Below are positions 5,116-6,467 of a stretch of 6,467 bases of DNA, piece by piece. A model generated the notes under the pieces. The model saw only the letters and a list, made by a program, of their open reading frames with translations, ran no database searches and had not been told where the DNA came from. The position numbers and the translations under genes were made by a program. Location of the stretch: NCBI GenBank assembly GCA_001412335.1, contig LKUF01000452.1, positions 1 through 6,467 on the forward strand, read 5' to 3'. This stretch comes from Methanolinea sp. SDB. GTDB lineage: Archaea; Halobacteriota; Methanomicrobia; Methanomicrobiales; Methanospirillaceae. Numbering within the stretch: the stretch's first letter is position 1; each line of letters starts with the position of its first letter.

Positions 5116-6467
5116 TCAATTCCCTTCCGGATCCGCCTGCCCGTGCTCGAGCTCCTGCCCCCGGAGCACGTTCCGCCGGATCTTTCCTGAAATGGTCTTT
5201 GGAAGGTCGTCGACGAACTCGATCGCACGGGGATACTTGTAGGGGGCCGTCGTCTTCTTGACAAAGTTCTGGATGTCCTTTATCAGCTTCTCGCTCGGGG
5301 TAAACCCGTCTTTTAGCACGATGAAGGCCTTGACGATCATTCCCCTGATCACGTCAGGAGAGCCGACCACCGCCGCCTCCTTGACCGCCGGGTGCTCCAT
5401 GAGGGCGGATTCCACCTCGAAAGGCCCGATCCGGTAGCCGGAGCTCTTGATGACATCGTCGTCCCTGCCGACAAACCAGAAATAGCCGTCCTCGTCGACG
5501 TAGGCCTTGTCGCCCGTGTAATAGAAATCTCCGACGAATGCCTCCCGGTTGGCCTCGTCATCGTAGAGATAGCCGTCGAAGAGCCCGACCGGCCGGGGGT
5601 TGATGCGGACGGCGATCCGTCCCACCTCGCCCTGTGGGACCGGGCGGCCATCGTCGTCCTGAAGCTCGATCTGCCAGCCCGGGGAGGGGCGGCCCATGGA
5701 GCCCTGCTTCACCTTCATGCAGGGGAAGGTGCCAATCACCAGGACAAGTTCCGTCTGCCCGTAGCCCTCGTAGATGGTGAGACCGGTCCCCTCCTGCCAG
5801 ACGCGGATCACCTCGGGGTTCAGGGGTTCTCCCGCGCTGACGCAGTGGCGCAGTTCACGCAGATCGAACTTCTCCAGGTCGGCGAGGATCAGCATGCGGT
5901 ACACGGTCGGCGGTGCACAAAAGACGGTGACCTCGTGCTTCTCGAGGACCGGCAGCAGTTCGGTCGCCTTGAACTTGCTCCTGATATCGTACACCAGGAT
6001 GCATGCACCCTGTATCCAGGGGCCGAAGAACTTGCCCCACGACGACTTCGCCCAGCCGGTGTCAGCCAGCGTGAAATGGAGATCGTTTTCGCGCAGGTCA
6101 AGCCAGAACGCCCCAGTGGTGATGTGGCCCATCGGGAGAGACTGGTTGTGGACGACCATCTTCGGCTCTCCGGTAGTCCCTGACGTGAAGTAGATGACAA
6201 GCGGATCGGTGGACCGTGTCCGCTCCATGCCGGGAAGGTTGACGAGGTTCCGGGAGACAGGTGCAGGGTAGTCGAGTTCGACGGGGTAGCTGATCCACCC
6301 GGGAAGTTCGGCGTCCACGACGAGGCGGGAGACCAGCGTCGGGCAGTCGTTGCATATCTCCTCGACCTTGCCTGCGTTCTCCGCGTCCGTGATCACCATC
6401 TTGATCTTTGCCGAGTTGATGCGGTACTTAAGGTCTTTTGGAGTGAGCATCGTCGGGCAGGGGCAGA
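5116..6467 (-). CDS. AMP-forming medium-chain acyl-CoA synthetase, N-terminus outside window
   Basis: The frame runs from the window edge to TGC-rich codons, then 'MLTPKDLKYRI', and ends at the TAA-type stop at 5118-5116. The ATG at 6450-6448 is internal: codons upstream stay open (CPCPT), and the family is about 550 residues, so roughly 100 are missing. Counting from that Met, the ANL adenylate-forming motifs are all present: P-loop 'TSGTTGEPK' at 89-97, 'DTGWAKSSWG' at 130-139, 'GYGQTE' at 229-234 (adenylate binding), 'YTGDKAYVDEDGY' at 311-323, 'GRDDDVIKSSGYRIGPFEVE' at 328-347 (hinge Asp and ribose-contact region), and 'KTISGKIRR' at 418-426 with the catalytic lysine at 423. The DTGW and 'TAPYKYPR' segments are those of medium-chain synthetases (MACS). 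The enzyme makes acyl-CoA, AMP and pyrophosphate from a fatty acid, CoA and ATP in the cytoplasm. Methanosarcina has a MACS preferring short branched acids, so the substrate here may be a short or branched acid; this is inferred. The gene is visibly more GC-rich than the rest of the window, with G/C-dominated third positions. Confidence 0.93.
   Translation of the reverse strand, partial: CPCPTMLTPKDLKYRINSAKIKMVITDAENAGKVEEICNDCPTLVSRLVVDAELPGWISYPVELDYPAPVSRNLVNLPGMERTRSTDPLVIYFTSGTTGEPKMVVHNQSLPMGHITTGAFWLDLRENDLHFTLADTGWAKSSWGKFFGPWIQGACILVYDIRSKFKATELLPVLEKHEVTVFCAPPTVYRMLILADLEKFDLRELRHCVSAGEPLNPEVIRVWQEGTGLTIYEGYGQTELVLVIGTFPCMKVKQGSMGRPSPGWQIELQDDDGRPVPQGEVGRIAVRINPRPVGLFDGYLYDDEANREAFVGDFYYTGDKAYVDEDGYFWFVGRDDDVIKSSGYRIGPFEVESALMEHPAVKEAAVVGSPDVIRGMIVKAFIVLKDGFTPSEKLIKDIQNFVKKTTAPYKYPRAIEFVDDLPKTISGKIRRNVLRGQELEHGQADPEGN

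Noticed and set aside
5392..6183. A 263-codon plus-strand open frame
   Set aside because: It lies fully antisense to the acyl-CoA synthetase, whose motifs are all present. The long frame follows from GC-rich third positions, and its protein shows no domain.
6448..6450. The ATG at 6450 as the real start of the acyl-CoA synthetase
   Set aside because: The frame stays open to the window edge, and the protein would lack about 100 N-terminal residues that the family needs.
1..6467. CRISPR array, prophage or attachment site
   Set aside because: No regularly spaced direct repeats, no integrase, and no repeated copy of the tRNA-Leu 3' end that would mark an integration at the tRNA.

Overview
The window looks like a stretch of a methanogen-type euryarchaeal chromosome, most likely Methanomicrobia and possibly Methanomicrobiales. 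The evidence is an archaeal-length RNase J, a tRNA-Leu gene without an encoded CCA end and with a TATA-like element about 30 bases upstream, oligo-T terminators, and a medium-chain acyl-CoA synthetase of the type known from methanogens. The placement is inferred from gene content, not proven.

Layout. Bases 1-225 (+) hold the C-terminal tail of a zinc-type medium-chain alcohol dehydrogenase, followed at once by a T6 tract. Bases 225-528 (-) hold a decayed DDE transposase fragment, frameshifted and carrying a stop. Bases 530-1190 contain no recognisable gene, only two overlapping perfect palindromes near 1002-1028. Bases 1205-2542 (+) encode a complete archaeal RNase J (beta-CASP metallo-beta-lactamase). 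Bases 2543-2997 hold coding debris: an unassigned frameshifted fragment, then a clear alpha/beta-hydrolase C-terminal fragment.

On the minus strand, 4812 down to 2998 carries two ORFs in the same frame, separated by a single TGA at 4362-4360. The first encodes two winged-helix domains. The second encodes a 417-residue protein with no family I can name; its C-terminal third resembles the lid and winged helix of MCM helicases. The 36 codons after the TGA are open, contain no ATG or GTG, and read like the missing second strand of the wing. One ~604-residue gene interrupted by a nonsense change (or read through) is therefore a serious alternative to two genes. Bases 4971-5055 (-) are tRNA-Leu(CAG). 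Bases 5116-6467 (-) are an AMP-forming medium-chain acyl-CoA synthetase whose N-terminus lies beyond the window.

The intact genes do not form one pathway: RNA decay, tRNA, acyl activation and a probable DNA-binding or replication-related protein sit side by side. The debris on both sides of the RNase J gene suggests a region that has taken in and lost DNA. The best candidate for something undescribed is the TGA-split winged-helix/MCM-like locus.
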